Assembly: GCA_022722495.1 (NCBI GenBank)
Contig: JAIJLI010000126.1
Location: forward strand, 1 to 6,547
Length of the DNA stretch: 6,547 bases
Source of the DNA: Dialister sp.
GTDB taxonomy: Bacteria > Bacillota > Negativicutes > Veillonellales > Dialisteraceae
Direction: 5' to 3'
Shown here: positions 5,949 through 6,547 of the stretch, one piece after another
Position numbering within the stretch: position 1 is the stretch's first letter
How the letters are laid out: the number at the start of each line of letters is the position of its first letter
Notes under the pieces: model-generated
Database searches by the model: none
Seen by the model: only the letters and a program-made list of their open reading frames with translations
Told to the model about the DNA's origin: nothing
Program-made: the position numbers and the translations under genes

Positions 5949-6164
5949 ATACATTAGAGCGATGAGGAAGACAGAGTCTTTGTGACATCCTATAGAGAGC
6001 CTGCGGCAGGTGGGAAGCGGGCGGATGGGGGAGACTTATTTCACTTCTGAGCTTCCGGCTGAACGGAGTAGGTCGGACGCAGGAGCTGCGTTATGGCTTT
6101 CGAGTACAAATTAGGGTGGTACCGCGGATATGACTTCGCCCCTTTCGGGGCGTGGTCTTTTTTT
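5949..6164 (+). promoter_or_regulatory. T-box leader sensing uncharged tRNA-Phe, upstream of pheS
   Basis: The T-box AGGGTGGTACCGCGG (6113-6127) is canonical. Stem I can be folded by eye: GAAG (5967-5970) with CTTC (6044-6047) below the specifier loop, AGTCT (5975-5979) with AGACT (6032-6036) above it, CATCC with GGATG (5986-5990, 6023-6027), and GCCTGC with GCGGGC (5999-6004, 6017-6022). The specifier loop's 3' side is TATTTCA, placing the codon TTC (Phe) at 6040-6042 followed by A, as expected. Then CCGGC/GTCGG (6055-6059, 6072-6076) and ACGCAG-GAG-CTGCGT (6077-6091) form the middle stems. Antiterminator: AGGG and GCG (6113-6116, 6124-6126) pair with CGCCCCT (6137-6143), leaving TGGTACC as the bulge that binds the tRNA NCCA end. 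Uncharged tRNA-Phe would therefore favour read-through into pheS. The first stem position and transcript start are estimates. Confidence 0.95.
6132..6164 (+). terminator. T-box attenuator terminator
   Basis: GACTTCGCCCC (6132-6142) pairs with GGGGCGTGGTC (6147-6157) across a TTTC loop, with one mismatch and one G-T pair, followed by seven T (6158-6164). Its 5' arm contains the CGCCCC needed for the antiterminator, so the two structures exclude each other. Confidence 0.92.
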
Positions 6165-6225
6165 ATTTTATTTTCCCGTACTCGCAGCCGGATAGACCCG
6201 GCATATCATAGAGGAGGTAAAGTCA

Positions 6226-6547
6226 ATGGAAAGTAAGTTGGACGCATTGAAAGCCAACATGGAAAAAGACCTGAACGAACTGAAGGTGCAGGCGGAGGAG
6301 AAGGTCCATGCGGCAGGCGATGAGAAGGCGCTGCAGGATGCCAAAGTTTTCTTCTTGGGAAAGAAGGGCAAGCTGACGGCGATCCTCCGCTCCATGAAGG
6401 ATCTCTCTGCGGCAGAACGTCCGGTCATCGGGGCTTTGGCAAATACGGTCCGCACGGATGTAGAGGCGGTCATCGCAGCGAAAGCGGCTGAGCTCAAGGC
6501 AAAGCGCCTTGAGGAGCGCATCCAGAGTGAGACGGTCGATATCACGC
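6226..6547 (+). CDS. pheS: Phenylalanyl-tRNA synthetase alpha subunit, N-terminal part (3' end outside window)
   Basis: ATG at 6226 with a strong AGGAGGT (6212-6218) 7 nt upstream; 107 codons are visible and the frame runs off the right edge. PheS with PheT forms the alpha2-beta2 enzyme that charges tRNA-Phe; PheS carries the catalytic site, which lies beyond the window. The visible part is the N-terminal tRNA-binding helical arm, rich in E, K and A and probably coiled coil (MESKLDALKANMEKDLNELK). It is followed by the family signature FFLGKKGKLTAILRSM (about 43-58), then LSAAERPVIGALANTVR and a second long helix up to VDIT, which usually precedes the catalytic domain. The Phe-specific T-box upstream agrees with this call and implies control by tRNA-Phe charging. 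A small hairpin, GCCGG/CCGGC (6187-6202), lies in the leader just before the ribosome binding site. pheT presumably follows. Confidence 0.96.
   Translation, partial: MESKLDALKANMEKDLNELKVQAEEKVHAAGDEKALQDAKVFFLGKKGKLTAILRSMKDLSAAERPVIGALANTVRTDVEAVIAAKAAELKAKRLEERIQSETVDIT

Overview
The window reads as a chromosomal housekeeping segment of a bacterium in the Firmicutes sense of the word, with moderate GC. The tRNA-sensing T-box leader in front of pheS, the folate-dependent TrmFO, and the order comM-dprA-topA-trmFO all point to Firmicutes. The moderately GC-rich codon use and protein flavour suggest Negativicutes (Veillonella/Megasphaera/Dialister/Selenomonas relatives). That placement is inference, not proof.

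Layout, all genes on the + strand. 1-392: the C-terminal end of the ComM/YifB AAA+ protein. 480-1571: complete dprA. 1679-3997: complete topA with a GTG start, a basic N-terminal extension and four zinc ribbons. 3998-4346: a 349-bp gene-free stretch packed with repeats. 4347-5648: complete trmFO, followed by an intrinsic terminator. 5684-5913: a second repeat-rich stretch. 5914-6164: a near-consensus promoter and a complete T-box leader with a Phe (TTC) specifier. 6226 to the end: the start of pheS.

How the genes work together: ComM and DprA both handle single-stranded DNA taken up in natural transformation (DprA loads RecA, ComM drives branch migration). TopA relaxes negative supercoils, and TrmFO makes m5U54 in tRNA. 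The pheS unit is separate, with its own promoter and attenuation by uncharged tRNA-Phe.

The part that ordinary annotation does not explain is in the two non-coding stretches around trmFO. Both hold copies of a composite element of about 150 bp in opposite orientations. Each copy has a left arm of GAATNAG-type heptads, a GC-rich hairpin core that differs between the copies, and a right arm of CTAGTCA-type heptads ending in a nearly identical 29-bp terminus (28/29). A third heptad array starts exactly on the topA stop codon, and a short CTAACCC-type array sits just before the trmFO ribosome binding site. The strict 7-nt phasing, modular cores and stop codons on both strands make this the most interesting signal here.
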